Assembly (NCBI GenBank): GCA_905221605.1
Contig: CAJNDS010000680.1
Location: 171,204-235,203 of the forward strand
DNA from: Symbiodinium natans
Lineage: Eukaryota; Sar; Dinophyceae; Suessiales; Symbiodiniaceae
DNA: 64,000 bases
Reading direction: 5' to 3'
The notes under the pieces are model-generated. The model was not told the origin of the DNA, ran no database searches, and was given only the letters and a program-made list of their open reading frames with translations. The position numbers and the translations under genes were made by a program. Within the stretch, counting starts at the first letter, position 1. Every line of letters starts with the position of its first letter. Of this stretch, positions 48,849 through 59,353 are shown one piece after another.

Positions 48849-49498
48849 CTAGGGTTTAGGGTTTAGGGTTTAGGGTTTAGGGTTTAGGGTTTAGGGTTTA
48901 GGGTTTAGGGTTTAGGGTCTAGGGTTTAGGGTTTAGGGTTTAGGGTTTAGGGTTTAGGGTTCAGGGTTCAGGGTTTAGGGTTCAGGGTTCAGGGTTTAGG
49001 GCTTACTTCCCAGCCCACTGCAGGGGTCGGAATAATTACCAATAGTCGTTCCCTTCAGGTCCCTATAAAAATGTGCAAACTTCCCTCCCCTCATAGAACT
49101 ATCATAAGCGTTGCATATGAACACATGTGTTGTTGATTCGTCGCCTGGGTCTTCAGCAACAAGATCAAAGCACAGTTCCCAGGGAGGCTATAGCGAGGTT
49201 GAGTCCAGGTTGAGCGATGGAGCTGTTGCTTTTGAGGTGCAATACCAGGACGGGCTATGATACCCTATAACCCCTTCAAAAGGCCCTTTTAGGGTTGATG
49301 ATGGGGTTAGAAGGCCTAATAGCCCATCCTGGTATGTGAGGAAATCTTGTTGCGTTGCAACGACTCAGGAGAGCGGATGAAGGGTTTCGGGCTTTTCTTG
49401 TGAGCGCGGTTCTCTAAGACTACTATTCCCCCACAAACAAAGAAACAATCCCGATATGATTATCCTTGTAAGGATTAGACGTCTGTGTTTTGGGGGGA

Positions 49499-49518
49499 GG
49501 TTCTTAAGCAAATAGTAG
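49499..49518. repeat. Second copy of the TTAAGCAAAT foldback end
   Basis: GGTTCTTAAGCAAATAGTAG is identical to the right end of the element at 18828-18923. The rest of the copy (49412-49498) is diverged. Confidence 0.75.
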
Positions 49519-49644
49519 AAGAACGCTTTGGTTGCTACAAAGGCAAGGAACACCAGACACTTTCGACAAGCTTGGTTTCTATGGCCAAAATTTTCGGGGA
49601 CCATCCTTGGGTTTAAGGTTTAGGGTTTAGGGTTAGGGTTTAGG

Positions 49645-51300
49645 GATATGCGATTCGGCAGCTGTTGACGGGCATCCAGCCAGCACGGCTGGTCCGCGCG
49701 CACCGGGCGGTGGTGGCTCTGCCATGGCATGCGCCGCAGGGGCGCTTTGCATCCACGTGCCTGGGCTGGGAGTCACATGGGAGTTTCCGAAAATCTCGGT
49801 ACCCTATGGTACCCTTTTGGGGGGTGCCTTTAAGGGGTTTCTCTTCTATTTGGGGAATAAAAGGGGTACCCCTATTTTGGGACATACCCACATAGAAGCT
49901 GATCAGCACAACGTACGTCCACCGCCACATGAGAGGGGTCCCTTGTACTTGTCGCTACTGCAAATTTCTTAGGGCTCCTTTCGCCTCACTCAACGGACCT
50001 GCGGAACCGACTGGACAGAGTAGATACCGAGACTTTCACGAATTCATAATCAGAAGTCCGAAATAGTTGAAGGCCTATACTTTCAATAAGACACGAGCCT
50101 CAACCCTAAAACCCTAAACCCTCCACATAGGTTAGGAGCACCCCATACTAAGAATTTCCCCAAGTGAGTCCCCAAGGACCAGGAACCCTCCGCAGGCGGA
50201 GACGCTCCTGGGAGAGTTCGACGCGCAGGCGGGCGAAGAGGCGGCCGGCGCTAAAGCCCGGGCCACCCGGAGAGCAGCTGCCTTTGGAGGAATCTAGGGG
50301 CCTTAATGATTAGAATAGGTTTTTTTTTTTTGGGGGGGGGGGAGGGGGGGGGCGGGTTATCCTGGGATAAATATAATAAGGAGCCATAAGGGAATACATT
50401 AGTAATTGGTCATCTTTTCGAATTGCTATGACCCCCTGTAGTAGGGCTGTGCGTTCGATCAGTTCTCTAGACTATGACCCGAAACGGTAAAACCTGGTGA
50501 CTCATCCAAGTTCTTGGAGACTCACCGAGATACAACAGGGGGTCCCCCCAAACGGGGACGATCACTTCGAGAAGCAACCCTAAAACCCAAACCCTAAACC
50601 CTAAACCCTAAACCCTAAACCCTAGCCCCCAAGTCAATCTCGGTGACAGGCCTTGTCTATGGGGCGGGGGACGGGGGGGGGGGAAGGGGGGGTGGCCGAG
50701 AGGAAGGCAACGTCTGCAACAGGAACGAATGGCTTAGGCTGCGGGTGCCCCGAACTTAGGCCTTGCACGCTTTTTGAAAGGGTTGATTCATAAGGTCTAC
50801 AACTTAGGGTTTATAGGGTTTAGGGTTTTTAGGGTTTAGGGTTTAATTAGGGTTTAGGGTTTAGGGTTTACTAAACCCTAAACTGCAGGGTTCCCTTCAA
50901 AAATCCCCCTAAACATGCCCAACCCTTTATGAATTCAAACGGAAGTCCTATAACCCCATTGGCCCCATGGCAAAGCAAAGCTCGAAGCCTGATAAGCCCT
51001 AAACTCTACCTAAAGAACCCTATACTTTTGTAGGTTACCCGAAGAATCTTATAAAGCGCATGCTTTAATGACCTACAAGAATGGTAGGGTTTGGGTTGTT
51101 AAGGCGTGTTAAACCCTGAACCGCCCAAAAACCCTAAAACACTAAAACCCTAAAACCCTAAAATTCTAAACCCTAAAACCCTAAAACACTACAACCCTAA
51201 AATCCAAAACCCCAAGAATTCTGGCGACGCCTCCATGTCTGCATAGCAGGGTGCAGCGCCAGGAGCCCCGAAAAGGCAGCGCCCCTGCTGCACCTGTTAG
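49645..51300 (-). CDS. Candidate 5' exons of the JmjC gene
   Basis: Three minus-strand pieces look coding-like: 51230-51300 (SRGAAFSGLLALHPAM, then QTWRRRQ), about 50170-50285 (FSAGRLFARLRVELSQERLR) and about 49645-49740 (LRRMPWQSHHRPVRAD, then QPCWLDARQQLPN). Each is short and bounded by AG/GT-like sites, and lies upstream of the first certain JmjC exon. None has a diagnostic motif, and the plus strand is also open at 50.2 kb. Confidence 0.35.
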
Positions 51301-51439
51301 AGTTTAGGGTTTAGGGTTCAGGGTTTAGGGTTTAGGGCCTAGGGTTTAGGGTTCGGCACTCCGGGGGTCGAGCATGTGGTATAGCTTCATTTACGGCTCA
51401 GATATAACACCCACCCACCCAGAGAATCCCACAACATTG

Positions 51440-51650
51440 AGAAAGCAAAAAACGGCCCTATTCTGAACATAAAGCGGCCCTCATTCTGAAAATGGCGCGG
51501 CCTTATTCTGAAAATAAAGCGGCCTTATTCTGAAAACAGATTGGCCTTATTCTAAAAAAAAAACGGCCTTATTCTGAAATTCAAATAGCCTTGGCCTCAT
51601 TGTGGTCTTATTCTGAAAATAAAGTGGCCTTATTCTGAAATTCAAGTAAG
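51440..51650. repeat. Minisatellite, about 24-bp unit GCGGCCTTATTCTGAAAA
   Basis: Nine or so imperfect units of GCGGCCTTATTCTGAAAATA. It is followed by a short TA microsatellite at about 51656-51672. Confidence 0.85.
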
Positions 51651-52447
51651 GCATATACATATATATATATATGTTAGAGAGGGTTTGGGGTTTAGGGTCC
51701 AACCTCCTCCCTCCTGGCCCTAGAAGCCCAGCGCTGACGGGTCGGATCACAAGCCTTGGGGCATAGGATTAATTAAGGACGACATGAACCCGAAAAGGGC
51801 TTAGGGTTTAGGGCCTAAGTTTAGGGTTTAGGGTTAGGGTTTAGGGTTTAGGGTTTATGATTCATAAGACTTTCATAGGGACTTTAGGAGTATAGGGCAT
51901 ATGACAAAGGACGACATGAACCCTAAAAGAGCTTATGATTCATGATACGTTCATAGGGGAGTTTAGTAGTATACCAACTTTAGGGTTCATTTGGTCCCCA
52001 AGGAGGGGTCAGAATTGGGTGGTACGGTTCTAACGTTGGAGGGTCAAGGGCTTAGGGCTGAAAGCTTAGGACAAAAAAAGACGTACACCAAAACCCTAAA
52101 CACGTTGAACAAACAGAACAACCATACGTGACGGGGGGCGAAACCACGACAAGATTTGAAGGAAGTGTAACCCCAACAGCGCGGGGTTGTTGTGGCTACG
52201 AACGTGTCTCCAGAAAACTTGTGACCTATAAGTCCGAAACCCGTACCTTCCGGAATGGGAGCCTTCCTCTGGTTTCGGGCTTCAGGGCATTAAGGGTGTT
52301 CAGGGCATTTAGGGTTTAGGGTCTCGGGGTTTATAAGTTCAGGGCATGGGTTCTTCTGGGTGTCATAGGGAGCTTGATGGTTGAACAGGTCCAGAGAACA
52401 CAGGGGCTACACGTCCGCCAGTCCACACTCGCCATTTCCGGGGGGTT

Positions 52448-55400
52448 TCAGCACTGCACAAAGACATAGTCTCCGGCGCCACCGGCCTGGAGTGAAACTT
52501 GAGGCCACTCGGGCATCGCGAATGCGGAGCCGAGTAAGCTCAGTCGGGAAACGCTTGCCTTAGTTGTCCAGCCAGGATTTGAGTACCCCAAAAAGGGTAA
52601 AGGTCATAGGACTATAGGGATTTGAATACCCCGAAAAGGGTAAAGGCTAGAGGATTATAGGGATTTGAATACCCAAAAAAAGGGCAAAGGTTACCTACTC
52701 TACTACTAAGTTGCCCTGCGTGGGCTTGGAAGCAGCACGCACGTCAAGAGCAAATGCCGGTCGCCGGAGCTCGTTTGAACCACCTGGGCGTTTTCCGAAG
52801 GTAGGGGGGTACCTTATTGGGGTTTAGGGTTTAGGGTTTAGGGTTTAGGGTTTAGGGTCCCTTTTGAGAAGGGAATCCTGCTACTGAGGAATCCATATTG
52901 GGGGTCCCCTATGTTCGTAAACCCCCACCTGGAGGGTGCCATTGAAAACAGTACGGTCACGGTCACCGGGGGGTCCCAGTCGAAGCTCCAACGCGGCAAA
53001 GGACAGCGCTACGTCTTCTTCCTTTGCTTCGACCCAAGTGCGTTCCAAGAACGCGAGCCCAGAGCTGGAGAGTTGTTCGGTCAGGTTCTTGCCAACACAT
53101 GACGCCTCGGAAGACGCATGGACGACTTGGAGCTCCATGTCGATCTGGAGTGACAGGAACTTGTCATTTGCTATGAAGCTTGTCTCCAAGTGCTGCTCCA
53201 TTGAACCACCCGCTTCAGACGCCTGGTCTGAGTCGATCTCTACAGGACTGCTGCGCTCTCCTGACAAAGATCGTCGCGCAAGGCTCAAGCTCTCGAGGGC
53301 CTTGCTGCCTGTCAAGGAGCCCTGATCGGTGACGTCGCGGAGGCCCAGGAGGTGCCGTGCTTCGCCCCGCGGCGTGTGATACATCACCTGGAAGACTTCG
53401 GTCTGAAACCTGTTGGAGTCGCTGTCCTTCAGATGTGTCTGGAAGGCCTGAGCATTCACGCTGTCCGCCGCGCTTTCGTCGAAGCGCCGCAGCAACTCTG
53501 TGGCCCGTGCGGCCTCGAATATACACCCCCTTTTCAATAGAGCTCTATCTAATAAGGATATGGGTTTGGGATAGAAACGTTCAGATACCCTAAGCCCTGA
53601 ACTGAGACTCTCCCATAAGTACCCCTACCTAGATCGACAACTTAGATTTAAAGGGGTTAAGGGTTTACAGGGTTTATGAGGGCTGATGGGGTTTAGGGTT
53701 TAGGGGGTGTAGGGTAGCTGCAATTCCTAAAGTTCTTGATGCCCAACATGTATAGGGTTAGCTGACTCGCCAATAGCCTCTGGTCTAGAGAAAAAAGGCG
53801 GCATGGGTAGATACCTATCGTCCTGACATTGGGGTCCATACGGGTCTGACGACATGTATGGTACTAGTATAGAGGTTTCTGAAAACTAGAAGTACCCTCT
53901 TTGGGTTCCCCCTCAGATGATTGTATTGCGGCGCTCTGATAAAACACGTGGGGTTGTATAAACACCCCGTTATAAATCTATTCATCCGTTCTAGGGTTAT
54001 CGTTTTTTCTTCTTGATTATCGTTTTACAGGGTTTTGTGGAACAACCTACAACTTCATGCCTTAGAACCGATAATTTCGTTGATTGTAGTACAATGTACA
54101 AGCTTAGTACTGGAACCGCCGCCCCCGTGTGCCGGTGGGATTTTCATTGATTTGTAGTACAAGCTTAGTACTGGAACCGCCGTCCCCGTGAGCCGGCGGG
54201 ATTTTCATTGAATTGTAGTACAAGCTTAGTACTGGAACCGCCGCCCCTGTGAGCCGGCTGGATTTTCGTGGATTTGTAGCACAAGCTTAGTACTGGAACT
54301 GCCGTCCACGGGAGCCGGCTGGATTCTCGTTGATTTGTAGTACAAGCTTAGTACTGGAACCGCCGTCCCTGTGAGCCGGCTGGATTTTCGTTGATTTGTA
54401 GTACAAGCTTAGTACTGGTGTCGCCTGCCTGCCGCGATGCAGCAATCGGGCCGTTTTATAACGTTATCGTTTTTTCTCTTGATTATCGTTTTACGAGTCA
54501 GGGGCACTGCCCCAAACACTTAGGGCAACTCCTTTCATAAATTGAAGGCGCGGGGTTTTTATACAACCCCATGTGCAGACATGTGTATATAGTGTATATA
54601 TATATATATGTATATATATATATGTATATATATGTATATATATATATATATATGTATATTGGGTGGGCCTATGCTGAAAAATACCCTATCTACAGACAAT
54701 ATTCGGGAGCTAGTTGCGTTCGCTGCCTCTGCCGCCCCCGACAGGAGGCAGTGAAGTGCCCTAAACCCTAAAGCCTAAACCCTAGGCCCTAAGCCCTAAA
54801 CCCTAAGCCCTATAAGCCCTAAACCCTAAACTCTAAACCCTAAACCCTGCCTCTGCCGCCCCGGACAGGAGGTCAGTGAAGTGCCTGCCCGCGAACTCCG
54901 AGCCTCGCAGGAGCATTGCAGCCAGGCCGGGGGTGTGCTCCACCATGCGAAGATCCTTGGGGACCAAGTGAGGGTTTAGGGTTTAGGGTTTAGGGTTTAG
55001 GGATTAGGGTTTAGGGTTTAGGGTTTAGGGACCCTAAAATTGGGGTCATATACCCTATACGATTATATTTGCTATTCAGGTATGTGAACCATAAACCCTT
55101 TTGGGGTTAATTTCGTCCCCAAGGATCTTTATCCAGCTCAACCACCGCGTCGCAGATGAGGTGGAGCAAAGATGACGCAGCGTTGAAGTCTGATGCCATC
55201 TTCTTGTACTGGAGGCTTCGCTCGATGCGGTAACTCAGTACTAGCTGCAGTGATGCAGCGGCGCAAACAACGACACACAAGCCGGCCAGCTCCCCGAACC
55301 ATGCTCGCAAGAGCATGGAAGTCATCCAGGATGTTTCGGCAGCTGTCCGTAGCGTGAGCAGGCCTGTGGGTAGCAAGACATTGCACGCGACGACCAGCGC

Positions 55401-56111
55401 AGGGCTGGTGGCAATGGCCACTGCGGGAATGCGAAGGAAGGCAAGCAGAAACGCGGAGGTTTGTGCCAAACCTTCCGGTGCCACGTGCCACGGCGAGATC
55501 AGAATTGTGTTGTAGAGGGAGACCATGACATAGATCGTATTGAGGTTTCCAACACGGAGGCAGGCCGGGAATGCATCGACCAGTGTTGAGACTAACAACG
55601 CAAATACCAGGCTCCAAGAAGTAGCGCGTGACATTTCAGGTTCACTGCCAGGATCACGAATTCTACGCAGTGCAACCACACTCAAGACCCCTGCGTGCAG
55701 CACGCCGAGGTATCTTATGAACAGGCGTGCGATCTTCAAACGCAGCTCATTTACCTGTTGGTTCACGAGCCTCTCATCCTCCTTCACAGCAGACCCTTCG
55801 AATATCTGTCGAACTGACCTCTGGCAACTTCGAATGGCCTGTAGGAGATATACACGGTTCATAAATCCGGAGTAGGCGATTCTACCTACGAAGAGGATCT
55901 CCAGCGTTACGACGATCGGTAAAAAACTGGCATCCAGCCTGGTTTCCAGTGAGCTGGTGCCAGAATCCATAATGCCGTGCAGCGAGGGCCACCTAGCTTT
56001 CTTCCTTGAGGGCCAAAAGCAACAAAGCTTCATGATACTTGAGGAGCCGCCCTCTTCGCGACCCACACACAAGTGCACTAACACTTGGGATGTTCCCCCT
56101 TCTACTAACAA
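52448..56111 (-). CDS. Multi-pass membrane protein with PAS-like domain, 5 exons
   Basis: Exon 1 (to 55128) has an ATG at 56033 ([15 protein letters not shown]) and about six hydrophobic segments, e.g. [15 protein letters not shown] and [20 protein letters not shown], then [15 protein letters not shown]. Exon 2 (54955-54851) continues [18 protein letters not shown]. Exon 3 (53513-52929) holds [20 protein letters not shown], a typical PAS-type strand, and [20 protein letters not shown]. Exon 4 (52783-52715) reads [20 protein letters not shown]. Exon 5 (52558-52448) ends [10 protein letters not shown] then TGA. Total about 591 residues from that ATG; all four introns are phase 0. Two introns are element insertions. 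Domain order suggests a membrane sensor without a visible output enzyme. From memory, such PAS membrane proteins are multicopy in Symbiodiniaceae. The 5' end is uncertain because a MITE abuts exon 1 at 56086. Confidence 0.8.
52555..52714. mobile_element. Introner-like element forming intron 4 of the PAS gene
   Basis: The insert 52559-52710 starts CTTAGTTGTCC and ends CTACTACTAAG, flanked by TTGC at 52555-52558 and 52711-52714. On the coding strand this is GCAA: the intron begins GC (first copy) and ends AAG (element end). Splicing gives CGCAGG|GCAAGC, exactly the pre-insertion sequence. Inside are two internal repeats of GGGATTTGAATACCCC-type sequence. Related ends (CTACTAAG) occur near 56396. 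Confidence 0.85.
53945..54575. mobile_element. TIR-bounded unit carrying a 61-bp satellite
   Basis: CACGTGGGGTTGTATAAACA (from 53945) and its inverted counterpart (54552-54575) match at 22 of 24 positions. Inside, a pair of direct repeats (TTATCGTTTTTTC...TTGATTATCGTTTTAC) at about 53997-54030 and 54464-54496 bracket the satellite. The unit lies within intron 2 of the PAS gene and is followed by a TA-rich microsatellite. No ORF is present, so it would be non-autonomous. No target duplication was found. Confidence 0.75.
54090..54420. repeat. 61-bp satellite, six units
   Basis: AGCTTAGTACTGG recurs at 54101, 54162, 54223, 54284, 54345 and 54406, an exact 61-base period. Each unit includes TAGTACAAGCTTAGTACTGG, a near-palindrome, and a CCGCCGTCCCCGTGAGCCGG GC-rich arm that can pair with itself. 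Confidence 0.95.
54584..54658. repeat. TA/GTATA microsatellite
   Basis: Alternating TATATA interspersed with TATG, about 75 bases, directly downstream of the TIR unit. Confidence 0.95.
54952..55127. mobile_element. Introner-like element forming intron 1 of the PAS gene
   Basis: The insert 54956-55123 starts CTTGGGGACCAAG and ends TTCGTCCCCAAG (plus strand) with 9-bp perfect ends, flanked by GATC at 54952-54955 and 55124-55127. On the coding strand the intron begins with the GA of one GATC and ends with CCAAG. Splicing gives GATAAA|GATCTTCGC (DKDLR), the continuous PAS-family sequence. The core of the element has been expanded by a TTTAGGG block. Related elements: about 24349-24440, 25874-25955, 30161-30309 and 51774-52000. 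Confidence 0.9.
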
Positions 56112-56196
56112 TCCTTAATAGGGATTGTAAAACCCCCTATGATAATCCGGAATTTAAGGACTGTTAGTATAGGAGGGAACATCCAAAACGAACACT
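56078..56196. mobile_element. hAT-type MITE (copy 4) at the edge of the PAS gene
   Basis: The ends TGGGATGTTCCCCC and GAGGGAACATCCA form inverted repeats; flanks CTAACACT (56078-56085) and CGAACACT (56189-56196) agree at 7 of 8 positions. On the coding strand its end reads CATCCCAAG right before the exon, so it may itself act as intron or 5' leader sequence. Confidence 0.8.
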
Positions 56197-56478
56197 CTAG
56201 AGCACCAGGCTCCTCCCTACGTCACGCGTTCTGTGCACACCTTCCACGACACGTACTTGGTTGAATGGAGGTGATGCAGTTTTGAGAATGAGTACAAATA
56301 GTTGCTGAGTACCCGGGGCCGAAAAAGTTAGCCTTTCAATTGTGGTAGGATTCTATATACCCCAGAAGGTTAAAGGATACCTACTCAGCTACTAAGAAGT
56401 AAACTGACCTGCTGTAAGAGTATAATCCAAAACCCTAAAACACAAGGCAGATACTTAATCCCTGTTCCCCTAGGAAGA

Positions 56479-56551
56479 AAAAAGGATCCTTTTTGTTCAT
56501 ATATAAGAAAGCCCATAACCCAAAAAGTAAAAAGGATCCCTAACACTGATC
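56479..56551. repeat. 72-bp dispersed repeat, copy 2
   Basis: It differs from 23531-23603 at a single position. Confidence 0.85.
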
Positions 56552-57526
56552 GAGGATAGGACATCATGATCGCCTCCGAAGAAGAGGCTGAGAAGTGATC
56601 CTCGCCAAGCCGCCTGCGTGGAAACCCTAATGTTGCACTGCCCCTAAACCCTAAACCCTAAACCCTAAACCCTAAACCCTAAACCCTAAACCCTAAACCC
56701 TAAACCCTAAACCCTATCATCACAAGTTTCGAAATGTTCTATTCTGCGACAGCAGTTTGACCCGCTATTGTCACAAGTTCTTCCGGAGGGTTGTCTTTTT
56801 CTGGAGTACACAACGTCATGGGGGCCCTCGATGTGTGGTGCGCGGAAGATGGTATGTCGGGCTCCACCACATAGTTTGGAATCTTAGACTATTGGAAAGC
56901 CGGTCCCCCTAAACCCTAAACCCTAAACCCTAAACCCTAAACCCTAAACCCCAGAGCATGATGTTGGGTCCCAGACAGCTGTGAATCTTGCAACCTCGGG
57001 CCTCGGAACTTGGCTGCACTCAGGAGGGTAGCTATAAATTAAACTTTTAGCTGCCCTACTAAGAAACCCAATAAACCCCAAAAAAGGTAAGGATGTAAAG
57101 TTACGGTAAAGTACCACAAAGAGAACTGGGAATTGTGGACTGTGGTATGGGGCCACCTCAAGCCACAATCTTTGAGAACAGGAGTGTAGAAAGCGGGATG
57201 TGGAATGCTAGGCGCAAAACCTCTGGGAATTCACAAGGACAGCAAGTCTAGCAATACTAAATAGGATTAAGAGTATCAACGACACAAACACTACGAATAA
57301 TGCTGATGCTGCTTATCTAGCCTTAATCATGCGAGCACTGGTACTATTAATCTTGCAAGCCCCCGAGGCCGAATGTCTTACTGCGTTTTGTGCTGCGCGC
57401 AAGACGCAAAAACCAAAAAAAAAACAAGCACTGCACCACAAACACAATCACGGTATACGCACACAGGCCACATGTAAACCTTAAACCCTACCGTAAACTG
57501 TAGACCCGAAAATGCCCCTTAAGTCC

Positions 57527-57646
57527 CGTACTCGATAGCCCAGTAAGCGTATTATAATTAGGGCACCCTTTTTTGGATTGGTTACTTTATTAGGGAACCT
57601 TGAACCTCAAAAAAGGAGAAAGGGTACCACTGGGCTACCAAGCGTA
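57527..57646. mobile_element. CTTGG/CCAAG-type element with CGTA duplication
   Basis: The 112-base insert starts CTCGATAGCCCAGTA and ends CTGGGCTACCAAG, flanked by CGTA at 57527-57530 and 57643-57646. It is the same family as the UBL introner but sits in a spacer. Confidence 0.85.
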
Positions 57647-58384
57647 ATTCAGCCGAACCCCCAAGGCTTTGGCGACTGAATGTACCCAACAAGTGGGATC
57701 CAATCCCCCCATGGTACTCCAATCCGTAAAGTTTAAGTGTATGGACCACTACAGGGGTACACCGCAACCATCCCGCTGAGAAAACTTACAACCCGGGCTC
57801 TATACTTAAACCCTAAGCCGTAAACCCTAAGGCCATAAGGGGACCGAAGAACTACGTACGACCCCCAACCATAAACACTACATCCTGGACCCCGAGGTAA
57901 GACGGCTTCAAGTTCTTACGTGGTTTAGGGTTTAGGGTTCAGGGGTTTAGAGGTTTTAGGGTGTGATGGGGTTTGAGGGATACGGTGCAGGAGTTCACTA
58001 GTTGAGCGATGCCTTGTTTGGATGCAAGAGGCCCATTAACGGGAACCCCAGAACAGGCCACAACCTAGAGAGCAACCCCAAACCCTACATCCTAAACCTT
58101 AAGCCCTAAACCCTAAACCCCAAACCCTGAAGATCATGAACTTACCCAGGCGCCCAAAATAGCCCAAATAGCTCAAATAGCTCAAATAGACCCTGAACCC
58201 TGCACTAAACCCTCAGCCCACACTCTTTTAACTCCAGCCCGGGGGTTACGGTCCCAAAGACCTAAACAAAAAAAAGTCATAAGCCTAAACGGACCTTTTC
58301 GCTAAGTAGGGCCTAGGGTATTTAGGGTTTAGGGTCCAGGGTTTGGGGTTTAGGGTAATACCCCTAAACCCTAAACCCTAAACC

Positions 58385-58505
58385 CGGACATTTGTCTGCA
58401 CGAAGGTACAGTGCCTCATCCCACAAAAGCCGATGGAAGGCCGTGGACGACCAGGCCAGCTTTGCGACAGCGCCTGCTCCCGTGCGAAGCAAGAAGGCCA
58501 CATGA
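58385..58505 (-). CDS. Exon with F-box-like motif
   Basis: The minus strand reads AFLLRTGAGAVAKLAWSS, then TAFHRLLWDEALYLRADKC. The spacing L...L.xxS..F..L..DE.L resembles an F-box helix pair. F-box plus JmjC is a known pairing, so this could be the 5' end of the JmjC gene with the PAS gene nested inside, but it could equally belong to another gene. Confidence 0.4.
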
Positions 58506-58756
58506 CGTAGGGTTTGGCGTTTAGGGTTTTGGGTTTAGAGTTTAGGGTTTGCGGTTTGGGTTGAGGGTCTAGGGCTTGGGGTTTAGGGTTTAATTAGGGT
58601 TTGGGGTTTGGGGTTTGGGGTTTGGGGTTTGGGGTCCCCTATCACATGTGTACATATACACTCACCAACAACAGCAATACACATCCCACTCCATATAGCA
58701 GGAGCCACCCGATAGTGAGAAGTCAAGCAGCAACCACAAACCCCAAACCCTAATCC

Positions 58757-58862
58757 TATCTAAGTGTAGTTACATGGTCACTTAGTATGGGCCCGTAAAG
58801 GGGGGCCCCTTACATATAGCCTGTATATACCCAAGGGCCCGTACATCAGAACCCTGTAGCTA
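58757..58862. repeat. Dispersed foldback family with CTTAGTATGGGCCC (copy 3)
   Basis: The arms are ATGGTCACTTAGTATGGGCCC-like and GGGCCCGTACATCAGAACCC-like. Confidence 0.75.
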
Positions 58863-59029
58863 GGCTGACCAGTAACCTAGGCTGAAAAAGGGAATAAGGG
58901 TACTACTGGCCATCCTAGGTAAGGAAGGTAAGGGGCCCTCTTAAGTAGAACTACCCTCAGACACCTCCAAAGGCTCCTTGGCTACACCCTAAACCCTAAA
59001 CCCTAAACCCGAAACCCTAAACCCTTGGA

Positions 59030-59125
59030 AAATCTCGGCCTTGGTCCTCGCAGCTTGCAGCATAGGTTGCCTCAGGCAGGCTCGCACGCAGCTACTAAGA
59101 TAAGGGCAAGGAACACATGGAGCGG
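59030..59125 (-). CDS. Possible orphan exon
   Basis: The minus strand reads VRACLRQPMLQAARTKAEIF, open and helical, ending just at a CCCTAAACCC block. No family recognised. Confidence 0.3.
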
Positions 59126-59153
59126 GAAGCAACTCCGAACTGGACCTACTTGG

Positions 59154-59353
59154 AGGTTCGTGGTCCTTCATAACCAACAGGGTACTTCTTAACCAATATA
59201 AGTGTATTAGGGTTTAGGGTTTAGGGGTACTGATTTACCACTTAGAGCTGTATTTCTAACCTACTTATAAGCCCCTTAACTACCCTAATCTGGTTATAAT
59301 TGGGTTAGAAGTGCAGTTACTATTTAGTTTGTAATACCATGAACCTCCAAGCA
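59154..59353. mobile_element. Long inverted-repeat element CTTGGAGGTTC (copy 1)
   Basis: The ends CTTGGAGGTTCGTGG and CCATGAACCTCCAAG enclose about 170 bases with internal ACTTATAA/TTATAAG repeats. A second copy lies at about 61829-62001. The ends again follow the CTTGG...CCAAG rule. No target duplication was recognised. Confidence 0.8.

Larger units (their letters stand above)
56200..58380. other. Repeat-filled spacer
   Basis: It contains a partial CTACTAAG element (about 56350-56400), the 72-bp repeat, CCCTAAA blocks (56640-56715, 56908-56950), one intact CTTGG/CCAAG element (57531-57642) and AT-richer unique sequence (57240-57480). No exon I can support. Confidence 0.45.
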
